Shown here: piece by piece, positions 1 through 7,643 of the stretch
How positions within the stretch are numbered: position 1 is the first letter of the stretch
Layout of the letters: the number at the start of each line of letters is the position of its first letter
Assembly: GCA_963828625.1 (NCBI GenBank)
Contig: CAWHEX010000011.1
Coordinates: 744,001 to 808,000, forward strand
Direction: 5' to 3'
Source: PALSA-894 sp963828625
GTDB taxonomy: Bacteria > Pseudomonadota > Alphaproteobacteria > Rhizobiales > Xanthobacteraceae
DNA length: 64,000 bases
Notes under the pieces: model-generated
The model's input: the letters and a program-made list of their open reading frames with translations, nothing else
Database searches by the model: none
Told to the model about the DNA's origin: nothing
Program-made: the position numbers and the translations under genes

Positions 1-119
1 TGGCCTGCGCAAACAACGATGTGGGAACGGTTCCATAACTTCGCAAGAGGGCCGAAACGGGTGCCTTTCGAGGCCGATTCGCCTGCTATAAGGCCGACAT
101 CGCGGGTTCCAGTTTCTCC

Positions 120-1064
120 ATGAATCTCGTCTCCATTCCGGCCAATCCGGTTCCCGACGGCGCGTCCGTCGCCAATCTCAAATCGTCCGACGGGGCGGTG
201 CTGCGCTTTGCGCGCTTCGAGCCGCCGGCGGGGCGCAAGGGCACGCTCTGCATTTTTCCGGGCCGCGCGGAATTCATCGAGAAATATTTCGAGGTGGTGC
301 GCGATGCGCGTGCGCGCGGCTTCGCGGTCGCGATTCTCGACTGGCGCGGGCAGGGACTTTCCGAGCGCGCGCTCGGTAATGCGCGCAAGGGTCACGTGCG
401 CGACTTCTCCGACTACGACCGCGACCTCCAAGCCTTCGTGAAGGAAGTCGTGCTGCCGGACTGTCCGCCGCCGCTGTTCGCGCTCGGGCACTCGATGGGC
501 GCGGCCGTGCTGCTGCGCGCCGCCTACCACGGGCACCGCTGGTTTGATCGCATGGTGCTGACCGGGCCGATGATCGATCTTGCCGGCGCGGCCGGATCAC
601 GCGTTGCGCGCCGCAGCGCGCAGTTCATGCGGCTCGCGGGTTTCGGCAATTCCTACATTCCGGGCGGCGGCGGCACGCCGGTCAATTCGCTGCCGTTTCC
701 CGGCAACAATCTCACCTCGGACCCCGTGCGTTATTCGCGCACGACCGCGATCCTCGAGGCCGAGCAGACGCTCGGAATCGGATCGCCGACGGTCGCCTGG
801 GTGGATTCAGCGTTCCGGGCGATGCGCGAATTCGCCGAACCGAGCTTTGCGAACCGTGTGCGCCAGCCGCTGCTTCTCGTCGCCGCCGGGCAGGACCGCA
901 TCGTCTCGACGCCCGCCATCGGTGCGTTTGCGCGGCGGCTGCGGACGGGCTCGCACTTGGTCATTCCGGGTGCCCGCCACGAGATCCTGATGGAGCAGGA
1001 TCGCTTCCGCGAGCAGTTCTGGGCGGCGTTCGACGCGTTCGTGCCCGGGACGCCGCTGTTCTAG
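120..1064 (+). CDS. Alpha/beta hydrolase, lysophospholipase-like
   Basis: A 314-residue cytoplasmic hydrolase of the serine alpha/beta-hydrolase fold, closest in layout to PldB/monoacylglycerol lipase proteins (Hydrolase_4). The nucleophile elbow GHSMGA puts the catalytic serine at residue 125. The early DWRGQGLS stretch (about 74-81) and the late D (AAGQDRI, near 263) and H (GARHEI, near 287) complete a triad by family pattern. No signal peptide or membrane segment is visible. Substrate cannot be read from sequence; a lysophospholipid or monoacylglycerol is the usual guess. It converges on hisN with 6 bases between the stops. The 119 bases before it, to the window edge, show no feature. Confidence 0.85.
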   Translation: MNLVSIPANPVPDGASVANLKSSDGAVLRFARFEPPAGRKGTLCIFPGRAEFIEKYFEVVRDARARGFAVAILDWRGQGLSERALGNARKGHVRDFSDYDRDLQAFVKEVVLPDCPPPLFALGHSMGAAVLLRAAYHGHRWFDRMVLTGPMIDLAGAAGSRVARRSAQFMRLAGFGNSYIPGGGGTPVNSLPFPGNNLTSDPVRYSRTTAILEAEQTLGIGSPTVAWVDSAFRAMREFAEPSFANRVRQPLLLVAAGQDRIVSTPAIGAFARRLRTGSHLVIPGARHEILMEQDRFREQFWAAFDAFVPGTPLF

Positions 1065-1070
1065 TCGAAC

Positions 1071-1856
1071 CTAGCCGCCGTTGAGCAGCTTCATCGCGGC
1101 TTCGTGCACGCGCTTGTCGCCCGCCGCCACGATGCGGCCGCCCTTCACGGCGCTCTCGCCTTCCCAAGTGGTGATGACGCCGCCCGCGCCCTGCACGATC
1201 GGGATCAGCGCCACGATGTCGTGCTGCTTCAGCGCGCTCTCGATGACGAGATCGACGTGGCCCGCCGCGACCATGCAGTACGGATAGCAGTCGCCGCCGT
1301 AGCGCGAGAGCTTCACCTGCGCTTCGACGCGCGAAAAGGCCGCGCGGTCGGCGTCGTTCATGAGTTGCGGGCTGGTGGTGAACATCATCGCGTCGGCGAG
1401 GCGCGCGCAGGGACGCACATTGAGCACGCGCTCGCCTGACGGGCCGCGCGATTTCGCGCCGCGCCCGTCGCCGGTGAAGCGCTCGCGCACGAACGGCTGA
1501 TGCATCATGCCGAACACGGCGTTGCCGTTGTGAGTGAGCCCGATCAGCGAGCCCCAGATCGGCATGCCGGAGATGAATGATTTCGTGCCGTCGATCGGAT
1601 CGAGCACCCAGACGTATTCGGCATCCGCGCGCTCGTTGCCGTATTCCTCGCCGATGATGCCGTGCTCGGGAAAATTGCGCTTGATCAGCGCGCGCATCGC
1701 CGCCTCCGCGGCGCGGTCTGCGGCCGTGACCGGATCGAAACCCGCGGCCGAGCCCTTGTCCTCGACGCCGAGCGAGGTGCGGAAGAACGGCAGGATCGCG
1801 TCGCCTGATGCGCTCGCAAGCTCGTCGACGAAGGCGACAAAATCGATGGCGGTCAT
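1071..1856 (-). CDS. hisN: Histidinol-phosphatase, inositol-monophosphatase type (HisN)
   Basis: A 261-residue Mg-dependent phosphatase of the inositol monophosphatase superfamily. Metal-binding motifs are GEE (69-71) and DPIDGT (86-91), and a C-terminal GD..PY region (GGDCYPYCMVAAGHVD) follows. In alphaproteobacteria this subgroup acts as the histidinol-phosphate phosphatase of histidine synthesis; a general inositol or sugar phosphatase role remains possible. I place the start at the ATG giving MTAIDFVAF; the frame stays open 26 codons upstream but that stretch has no family similarity. A gene for a formylglutamate amidohydrolase (histidine breakdown family) lies upstream on the same strand, beyond a 300-base gap that holds an sRNA candidate. 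Confidence 0.85.
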   Translation of the reverse strand: MTAIDFVAFVDELASASGDAILPFFRTSLGVEDKGSAAGFDPVTAADRAAEAAMRALIKRNFPEHGIIGEEYGNERADAEYVWVLDPIDGTKSFISGMPIWGSLIGLTHNGNAVFGMMHQPFVRERFTGDGRGAKSRGPSGERVLNVRPCARLADAMMFTTSPQLMNDADRAAFSRVEAQVKLSRYGGDCYPYCMVAAGHVDLVIESALKQHDIVALIPIVQGAGGVITTWEGESAVKGGRIVAAGDKRVHEAAMKLLNGG

Positions 1857-2007
1857 GAGGTCATCCCGGCCGGGCGTTGGGCCTATCGGAGAGAGGCGGG
1901 CAGGGCAACCAAGTCCGGCGGAGAGGACGCCCAAACGTTGCCGACAAGGGGGTGTGACGGTAACGACACACCGTACACAGGGCTGATCTTTTTTTCAGGA
2001 GCGCCCC

Positions 2008-2035
2008 TTGTCTTTTGTGCAGTGCGGTGTACGTT
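2008..2035 (+). promoter_or_regulatory. Putative sigma-70 promoter for the sRNA candidate
   Basis: TTGTCT (2008-2013) and TACGTT (2030-2035) are separated by 16 bases. The predicted start, near 2042, lies just before a run of three hairpins ending in a terminator. No protein gene lies downstream on the plus strand, which supports a promoter for a small RNA. The match to consensus is moderate. Confidence 0.4.
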
Positions 2036-2049
2036 ATTGCAGCGCGGCA

Positions 2050-2065
2050 TGTGATTTGCGTCACA
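2050..2065. promoter_or_regulatory. TGTGA-N6-TCACA palindrome (CRP/FNR-type box or RNA hairpin)
   Basis: The sequence TGTGATTTGCGTCACA is an exact match to the CRP consensus half-sites with the correct 6-base spacer. It lies about 190 bases upstream of hisN and immediately after the putative sRNA start, so it could be an operator, or simply the DNA form of the 5' hairpin of the RNA. The sequence alone cannot separate the two. Confidence 0.4.
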
Positions 2066-2102
2066 TCCCGCCGCCCTCCTTGGGCGTTTCCTCCCTAGAC
2101 TT

Positions 2103-2130
2103 GGGCCGCTTCTTTGAAGCGGCCCTTTTT
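2103..2130 (+). terminator. Rho-independent terminator of the sRNA candidate
   Basis: A perfect 10-bp stem GGGCCGCTTC / GAAGCGGCCC with a TTT loop is followed by TTTTT on the plus strand. The minus strand has no T-run after the stem, so it is a plus-strand terminator and not the end of the formylglutamate amidohydrolase gene. Confidence 0.8.
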
Positions 2131-2162
2131 CTTTGCGTTTTTGACGGTAGTCCGTTCCGGAC

Positions 2163-3056
2163 CTATTCGGCGGCCGCCCGGTAGGGCTTGAGTTCCTCGG
2201 CCGGGATGTCGGCGAGCCGATCCGCGAGGGTCATGATATCGGCGGCGAGCCGCCCGAACGAGGCCGAGCGCTCATAGCGCCGCTCATCCATGTAGAGCGC
2301 CCGGTTGATCTCGATCTGGATCGAATGCAGCCCGGCGGCCGGATTGCCGTAATGCTCGGTGATGAAGCCGCCCGCGTAAGGCTTGTTGCGGCTCACCACA
2401 TAGCCAAGCTCGCGGAAGGTCGCGTCGATCGTTTCGGACACGATCGGCACGCAGCTCGTGCCGTAGCGATCGCCGAGCACGATGTCGGCGCGGGGCCGGT
2501 CGTCCTTGCCTGCGGTCGAGGGCATCGAGTGGCAGTCGACCAGCACGGCGGTTCCGTAATCGCGGTGAACGCGCGTCAGCAGGCGGCGCAGCGCGCGGTG
2601 ATAGGGTTTGTACAGGCCCTCGATCCGCCGCAGCGCATCGTCGATCGGAATGCGCTGGTGATAGATCTCCTGCGCATCGCCGACGACGCGCGCAACCGTG
2701 CCCAGCCCGCCTGCGACGCGCATCGAGCGCGTATTGGCGAACGAGGGCAGGCGGCCATCGAACATGCGCGGATCGAGCTCGTAGGGCTCGCGGTTGACGT
2801 CCACATAGCAGCGCGGGAAGTGCACGCGCACCAGCGGGTGACCGCGCGGAACCACGCCCGCGATCAGGTCATCGACGAAGCTGTCCTCCGAGCGGCGCAA
2901 GGTGGCGAGATCGAGCTTGGCGGCTGACAGGAAGGCCCGCGGATAGGTCCGCCCGCTGTGCGGCGAATTGAAAACAACCGGCCCCCTGCATTCTACCGGC
3001 TCTAGAATCTCGAACGGAGGGTCGAGTTCTGCCTCCAAGGGGCCGTTCATTGCCAA
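2163..3056 (-). CDS. N-formylglutamate amidohydrolase family protein
   Basis: A 297-residue cytoplasmic zinc hydrolase (FGase, PF05013). It carries NSPHSGR (30-36), the DVNREPYELD stretch near 107 and DCHSMP near 175, which together hold the metal and substrate residues of the family. FGase (HutG) releases formate from N-formyl-L-glutamate at the end of one histidine degradation route. Other hut genes are absent here, and many bradyrhizobial copies of this family lie next to hisN without them, so the true substrate is uncertain. The start is MAMNG or the ATG two codons later. Confidence 0.82.
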   Translation of the reverse strand: MAMNGPLEAELDPPFEILEPVECRGPVVFNSPHSGRTYPRAFLSAAKLDLATLRRSEDSFVDDLIAGVVPRGHPLVRVHFPRCYVDVNREPYELDPRMFDGRLPSFANTRSMRVAGGLGTVARVVGDAQEIYHQRIPIDDALRRIEGLYKPYHRALRRLLTRVHRDYGTAVLVDCHSMPSTAGKDDRPRADIVLGDRYGTSCVPIVSETIDATFRELGYVVSRNKPYAGGFITEHYGNPAAGLHSIQIEINRALYMDERRYERSASFGRLAADIMTLADRLADIPAEELKPYRAAAE

Positions 3057-3206
3057 AGATGCGCCTTTCCGCCGGATTCAGGAGTCGTTCCCAAGGCTAC
3101 ATTTCCACGCGGGCACGGCTCTGCCAAGATGAGAGTGGGGTTCACCCCATATTTACCGCCCGTGCGGCTTATGGGGTGGTCAATGACAAGGTAACGCGTC
3201 CATTCC

Positions 3207-3587
3207 ATGACAAAGCCGCAGCCAAATTTGCCGAAAATCTTGTTGGCGGAAGACGACAACGACATGCGCCGGTTTCTGGTCAAGGCGCTGGAGAACGCCG
3301 GCTACGAGGTGACCGACTACGATAACGGAATGTCGGCCTACCGGCGGCTGCGCGAGGAGCCGTTCGAGCTTCTGCTGACCGATATCGTGATGCCCGAGAT
3401 GGACGGCATCGAGCTTGCGCGCCGGGCCGCCGAACTCGACCCCGACATCAAGATCATGTTCATCACCGGCTTCGCGGCCGTGGCGCTCAATCCGGACTCG
3501 GCCGCGCCGCGCGACGCCAAGGTCCTGTCCAAGCCGTTCCACCTGCGCGACCTCGTCAACGAGGTCCAGAAGATGCTGGCGGCCTGA
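3207..3587 (+). CDS. cpdR: Single-domain response regulator CpdR
   Basis: A 126-residue stand-alone receiver domain with the acidic pocket E15-D16-D17, phosphoacceptor D59 (TDIVMPEMDG), T87 and K109 (SKPFHL). Length, the missing output domain and the CpdR-like C-terminus match CpdR. In Caulobacter and rhizobia, unphosphorylated CpdR delivers substrates such as PdeA to ClpXP and promotes CtrA breakdown, while the CckA-ChpT relay phosphorylates and inactivates it. The gene lies just before tRNA-Val, a common position in this order. The window also holds gapR and trcR, other CtrA-linked genes. Confidence 0.9.
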   Translation: MTKPQPNLPKILLAEDDNDMRRFLVKALENAGYEVTDYDNGMSAYRRLREEPFELLLTDIVMPEMDGIELARRAAELDPDIKIMFITGFAAVALNPDSAAPRDAKVLSKPFHLRDLVNEVQKMLAA

Positions 3588-3645
3588 TTTCCCCGGTCCT
3601 TGCGGGTCCCGGATCGAGCCGTTATAGGGTGCCACCCCTTAATAC

Positions 3646-3720
3646 GGGCGCGTAGCTCAGCGGGAGAGCACCTCCTTGACATGGAGGGGGTCACAGGTTC
3701 GATCCCTGTCGCGCCCACCA
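3646..3720 (+). tRNA. tRNA-Val(GAC)
   Basis: A 75-nt cloverleaf including an encoded CCA end. The 7-bp acceptor stem is GGGCGCG/CGCGCCC. The D arm contains AGCTCAGCGGGAGAGC, the anticodon stem CTCCT/AGGGG-like pairs frame the loop with anticodon GAC, and the T arm reads ACAGGTTCGATCCCTGT. GAC decodes valine GUC (and GUU by wobble). Confidence 0.97.
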
Positions 3721-3799
3721 TTTGACAGGGTTCGGAGCCCCCCGTAAGAACCCGGCCAACCCCGATCAGTCAGGCGCTTGCGCCCTCGGAACCCGTCCC

Positions 3800-3925
3800 A
3801 TGAAAGTCCGTAATTCGTTGAAATCCCTGCGCGGCCGCCATCGCGACAACCGCATCGTGCGCCGCAAGGGCCGCGTCTATGTGATCAACAAGACGCAGAA
3901 GCGCTTCAAGGCGCGGCAGGGCTGA
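3800..3925 (+). CDS. rpmJ: Ribosomal protein bL36, cysteine-free type
   Basis: A 41-residue, very basic protein starting MKVRNSLKSLRGRH and ending KTQKRFKARQG. It is the large-subunit protein bL36 in the form that lacks the CxxC zinc ligands and carries a short insertion, as is usual in alphaproteobacteria. It stands alone, as rpmJ does in many rhizobia. The ATG at 3800 is the only sensible start; the open frame upstream runs into the tRNA. Confidence 0.95.
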   Translation: MKVRNSLKSLRGRHRDNRIVRRKGRVYVINKTQKRFKARQG

Positions 3926-4017
3926 ACCTTCTCTGATCGCTGCGTTTTCACGGTGCTTTGACCGGAGCGCCGGCGCGCCGCTATTGCGCCGCAGCTCGGA
4001 AAACGTAGAATCCGCAA

Positions 4018-4656
4018 ATGCGCCTGCGACTCGTATCCCTCGCGCTCCCGGCGGCGCTCACCGCGGCGGTCCTGCTCGCGCCTCAGGTTTCCGCTCAGGA
4101 CTCGCCCGCGCCTCCGCAAGCCGCGCCTCTACCCGAAGCGCCCGACAAGCTGCCGCGTGCGGCGCGCGGGGACCGCATCAAGAATCTCGATTTCCTGTTC
4201 GAGGCGCTCAAGGCCGCGCCCGATGCCGATGCCGCCAAGCTGGTCGAGAGCCGCATCTGGGCGCTCTGGCTCGCCTCCGGCAGCGACACCGCCGATCTGC
4301 TGATGAACCGCGTGAAGACCGCGACCGAAGGCAAGGACACCAAGCTCGCGGTCGAGCTGCTCGATGCCGTGGTCGCGCTCCGCCCCGAATATGTCGAGGG
4401 CTGGAACCGGCGTGCCACGATCCATTTCGCCAACAAGGACTACGGCAAGTCGCTCGCCGATATCCGCCAGGTGCTGGCGCGCGAGCCGCGCCATTTCGGT
4501 GCGCTCACCGGGCTCGGCGTCATCATGCAGGAATTCAACGAGGACAAGCTCGCGCTGCAGGCGTTCCGCAAGGCGCTCGAGGTCAACCCGCATCTCTCCA
4601 AGGTGCCGGATTTCGTGAAGACCCTGACCGAGAAGGTCGAGGGGCGGGATATCTGA
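4018..4656 (+). CDS. Exported TPR protein
   Basis: A 212-residue protein with a clear signal peptide (MRLRLVSLALPAALTAAVLL, cleavage near VSAQ, residue 27). Two to three TPR-like helical repeats occupy about 95-200 (for example the stretch around EGWNRRATIHFANKDYGKSL). TPR domains bind partner proteins; being exported, it probably works in the periplasm. An alpha/beta hydrolase with an N-terminal membrane anchor follows after 31 bases on the same strand, so they may be cotranscribed. No specific function can be assigned. Confidence 0.8.
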   Translation: MRLRLVSLALPAALTAAVLLAPQVSAQDSPAPPQAAPLPEAPDKLPRAARGDRIKNLDFLFEALKAAPDADAAKLVESRIWALWLASGSDTADLLMNRVKTATEGKDTKLAVELLDAVVALRPEYVEGWNRRATIHFANKDYGKSLADIRQVLAREPRHFGALTGLGVIMQEFNEDKLALQAFRKALEVNPHLSKVPDFVKTLTEKVEGRDI

Positions 4657-4687
4657 AACTCCGGGCTCCCGGAGTTCGTATTCCAGT

Positions 4688-5674
4688 GTGTCCCGCGTTC
4701 TCCGCATGATCCTCAACATCGTGGCCGGCTTCGCACTCGTCCTGCTGCTGCTCGCGGCCGTGACTGCGATCGGCGCATGGGCGATCGAGCGGAGCCATCC
4801 GCCATCCGGCCGCTTCGTGCCCGTGCCGGGCGGGCGGCTGCATGTCCTTGAGCTTGGCGAGCAGGCCTCCGGCGCGCCGCCCGTCGTGCTGCTGCATGGC
4901 GCGAGCGGAAACCTCAACGACATGCGCCTTGCGCTCGCCGAACGCCTCGCGCCGCGCCACCGCGTGATCCTGATCGATCGTCCCGGGCATGGCTGGAGCG
5001 GGCGCGCGGACAATTCCGCGTGGCCGGCGCAGCAGGCCGCGCAGATCGCCGCGGTGCTCGACCAGCTGAACATGGAGCGCGCGATCATCGTCGGGCATTC
5101 GTTCGCGGGCGCCATCGTGACGGCGTTCGCGCTCGATCACCCGGAGCGCGTCGCGGGCCTCGTCCTGCTGGCGCCCGTGACCCATCCGTGGCCGGGCGAC
5201 ATCGCGTGGTTCTACCGGCTCACGTCGACGCCGGTGATCGGGCCGCTGTTCGCGCGGACCGTCACGCTGCCTGCGGCGTTCCCGCTTCTCGGTACGCTGG
5301 CGCGCGCTGTGTTCGCGCCGCAGGCGATGCCGGACGATTATGTGCGCCGCTCCGCGCTGGCGCTGCTGTTGCGGCCGTCCGCTTTCGTCGCCAATGCACG
5401 CGATGTCGCGCGGCTGAAGGAGAGCGTGACCCGGCAGTCGCCGCGCTACGGCGAGATCAAGGCGCCGACCGTCATCATCGCGGGCGACCGCGACACGATC
5501 GTGTCGACCGACATCCATTCGCGCGCGCTTGCCGCAGCGCTTCCGCACGCCACGCTGATCGTGCTGCCCGGCGTCGGGCACGCGGTGCAGCACGTCGCGG
5601 CGGAACTTGCGGTCACCGAAATCAATAGGCTGGCGGAGGATACGCTCGAACGCTCAATCGCTCGTGACTTCTGA
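4688..5674 (+). CDS. Membrane-anchored alpha/beta hydrolase
   Basis: A 328-residue serine hydrolase with one N-terminal membrane helix (about 7-32) and the catalytic domain after it. The oxyanion-hole motif LLHGASG (68-74), the elbow GHSFAG with S138, an acid in AGDRDT (near 267) and H in GVGHAVQ (near 299) give a full triad. The substrate is unknown; the DRPGHGWSG stretch places it among Abhydrolase_1 esterases and epoxide-hydrolase-like enzymes. The frame opens with GTG at 4688; an in-frame ATG at 4706 (MILNIVAG) would still keep the helix. Its end overlaps the end of pyk by 21 bases (convergent). Confidence 0.82.
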   Translation: MSRVLRMILNIVAGFALVLLLLAAVTAIGAWAIERSHPPSGRFVPVPGGRLHVLELGEQASGAPPVVLLHGASGNLNDMRLALAERLAPRHRVILIDRPGHGWSGRADNSAWPAQQAAQIAAVLDQLNMERAIIVGHSFAGAIVTAFALDHPERVAGLVLLAPVTHPWPGDIAWFYRLTSTPVIGPLFARTVTLPAAFPLLGTLARAVFAPQAMPDDYVRRSALALLLRPSAFVANARDVARLKESVTRQSPRYGEIKAPTVIIAGDRDTIVSTDIHSRALAAALPHATLIVLPGVGHAVQHVAAELAVTEINRLAEDTLERSIARDF

Positions 5675-7091
5675 TCCCACGAACGCGATGCGCACCATGT
5701 TGGTCGCGCCCGGCGTGCCGAGCGGCACACCCGCCACGATGATGATGCGCTGACCGGCCTTGGCGAACCCTTCGCGGAAGGAGATGCGGCAGGCGCGGTC
5801 CACCATGTCGTCGAGATCACGCGCATCCTCGTCGACGACGCAGTGCACGCCCCAGGCGAGCGAAAGCTTTCGTGCGGTCGCGACATTCGGCGAGATCGCC
5901 ACGGTCGGCGAGCGCGGCCGCTCGCGCGCCACGCGAAACACGGTCGAGCCCGAGAAGGTCCAGCACGCGATGGCGGCAAGGTCGAGCGTTTCGGCGATCT
6001 GGCGCGCCGCATCCGCGATCGCGTCGGCGCCGGTCGGCTCCGGCGGTGAGCGCTGCGCATCGAGGATCTGGCGATAGTACGGGTCGGTCTCCACCTCCTC
6101 GGCGATGCGATTCATGGTGGCGACCGCCTCGACCGGATACTGCCCGGCCGCGGATTCCGCCGACAGCATCACCGCATCGGCGCCCTCGAAGATCGCGGTG
6201 GCGACGTCGGACACCTCGGCGCCTCGTCGGCACCGGATTGGTGATCATCGATTCCAGCATCTGCGTCGCGACCACGACCGGCTTGCCGGCGCGGCGCGCG
6301 AGTCGCGTGATCTGCATCTGGATGCCGGGCACTTTTTCGAGCGGCATCTCGACGCCGAGGTCGCCCCGCGCGACCATCAGGGCGTCGGTGAAATCCATGA
6401 TGTCAGAGAGGCGCTGGACCGCCTGCGGTTTCTCGATCTTGGCCATCACGACCGCGCGGCCGCGCGTGATCTTCTTGGCCTCGGCGATGTCCTCGGGCCG
6501 CTGAATGAACGAGAGCGCGACCCAGTCGACTCCCGTGTCGAGACAGGCTTCGAGGTCCGAGCGATCCTTGTCGGTCAGCGCCGAAAAGCCGATCGTCGTA
6601 TCGGGCAGGCTCACGCCCTTGCGCGCCGAAAGCTTGCCGCCGACCTCGACGCGCGTGACCGCGCGGTTCGGCGCGGTCTCGATCGCGGTGAGCCGCACCT
6701 TGCCGTCGTCGAGCAGGAGCGTGTGACCGACTTCGAGCGCCGCGAGGATTTCCGGATGCGGCAGGTGCACGCGCGTCTCGTCGCCCGGCGATTTGTCGTC
6801 GTCCAGCACGAACGTCGCGCCCTTCTTGAGCATCACGCCGCCGTCGGTCTTGAACGCCCCGACGCGCAGCTTCGGCCCCTGCAGGTCGGCGAGGATGCCG
6901 ATCGGCCGGCCGAAGTCCTTCTCCACTGCGCGGATCGCCGCATGCAGCTTGCGCATCGCGTCATGCGACGTGTGGCTCATGTTGATGCGGAAGACGTCGG
7001 CGCCGGCCTCGAACAGGCGCGCGATCATCGCCTGATCCGAAGAGGACGGGCCAAGGGTCGCGACGATCTTGGTGCGGCGCAGCCGTCTCAT
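5654..7091 (-). CDS. pyk: Pyruvate kinase, reading frame broken by one inserted base
   Basis: Pyruvate kinase makes ATP and pyruvate from phosphoenolpyruvate and ADP. The N-terminal part holds TKIVATLGPSS, MAKIEKPQA (catalytic lysine), MVARGDLGVE and TQMLESM. The frame then breaks near 6222, where one extra base follows NPVPTR, and the next frame continues with SDVATAIFEGADAVML and the C-terminal regulatory domain to 5654. Removing one base restores about 478 residues, the normal length. The start ATG overlaps the stop of the DUF1036 gene (ATGA), so the two are translationally coupled, in an operon with glycerate kinase and an EamA transporter. Confidence 0.9.
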
Positions 7092-7621
7092 CGGTTCTGC
7101 TTCGGCAGGGCCGGCGCGCCGGCCGGGGGTGTGTATTGCGGCAACGGCTGCTGCGGTGCTTGATCGGTCGATTCGGTGAGCTGCACCGTCCACGAGCGCT
7201 GCTCGGTGGTGTCGACCTCGAAGAAGCCGGTGCGGTCGAAGCCGCGCGCGAGACAGTCCTCGATGCCCTTGATGGTGAATTCCTTGTCGCGCGTGCACAT
7301 GAAGGCCTTGCCTGACCATTCGCCGCCGCGGTCGTAGTCTATCGCATAGACGTAATAAAACCGCGCGACCAACGAGCCCTTCACCAGCGTCTCGCAGCTG
7401 CGCGCCGACAGGTTCCACCAGCCTTCGGTGGTCCAGCCGTCCTGATCCTTGTAGCCGATCGCAATGCCGACCCGGCTGCCGGTGTTGTTGCACAGGCGGA
7501 AATCAGCCAATGCGGGTGCGGTCGAAACCATCATCGTCAACGCAGCCGCCGCGAACGCGATCCACCCGCGCGGGACGCGGGCGCCGAAATGCCAGGTTCT
7601 CGATGAACGTGAACGACGCAT
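7088..7621 (-). CDS. Secreted DUF1036 protein
   Basis: A 177-residue protein. A basic N-terminus and a hydrophobic segment (about 20-38, ending APALA) form a signal peptide; the mature part begins near DFRLCNNTG. The DUF1036 domain (WWNLSARSCETL, YYVYAIDY, FMCTRDKEFTI) has four conserved-looking cysteines that may pair in the periplasm. The C-terminus is a short Pro/Gln tail. DUF1036 genes are often next to pyk in Hyphomicrobiales, as here with ATGA overlap, but the function is not known. Confidence 0.85.
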   Translation of the reverse strand: MRRSRSSRTWHFGARVPRGWIAFAAAALTMMVSTAPALADFRLCNNTGSRVGIAIGYKDQDGWTTEGWWNLSARSCETLVKGSLVARFYYVYAIDYDRGGEWSGKAFMCTRDKEFTIKGIEDCLARGFDRTGFFEVDTTEQRSWTVQLTESTDQAPQQPLPQYTPPAGAPALPKQNR

Positions 7622-7643
7622 GGGAACTTGGATTCGCGCTCGT

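Larger units (their letters stand above)
2042..2130 (+). ncRNA. Candidate trans-acting sRNA with anti-Shine-Dalgarno loops
   Basis: Three hairpins follow each other: ATGTGA/TCACAT (2049-2066, 6-nt loop), CGCCC/GGGCG (2072-2086, loop TCCTT) and a strong terminator (2103-2130). The loop of hairpin 2 and the unpaired linker TTTCCTCCC (2087-2095) are both complementary to Shine-Dalgarno sequence. This three-hairpin plan with exposed CUCC seeds is what is known for Hfq-dependent alphaproteobacterial sRNAs such as AbcR (alpha-r15); that assignment is my inference. It lies in a 306-base gap between two minus-strand genes and points the opposite way. No ORF fits. Confidence 0.5.

Noticed and set aside
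3338..3721. A minus-strand frame reading MVGATGIEPVTPSMSRRCSP across the tRNA
   Set aside because: This is the usual false protein produced by the reverse of a tRNA gene.
6222..6226. Programmed frameshifting as the cause of the broken genes
   Set aside because: The breaks lack slippery heptamers and downstream structures, fall in unrelated genes and are nearly all +1 insertions in the DNA, which fits sequence error better.
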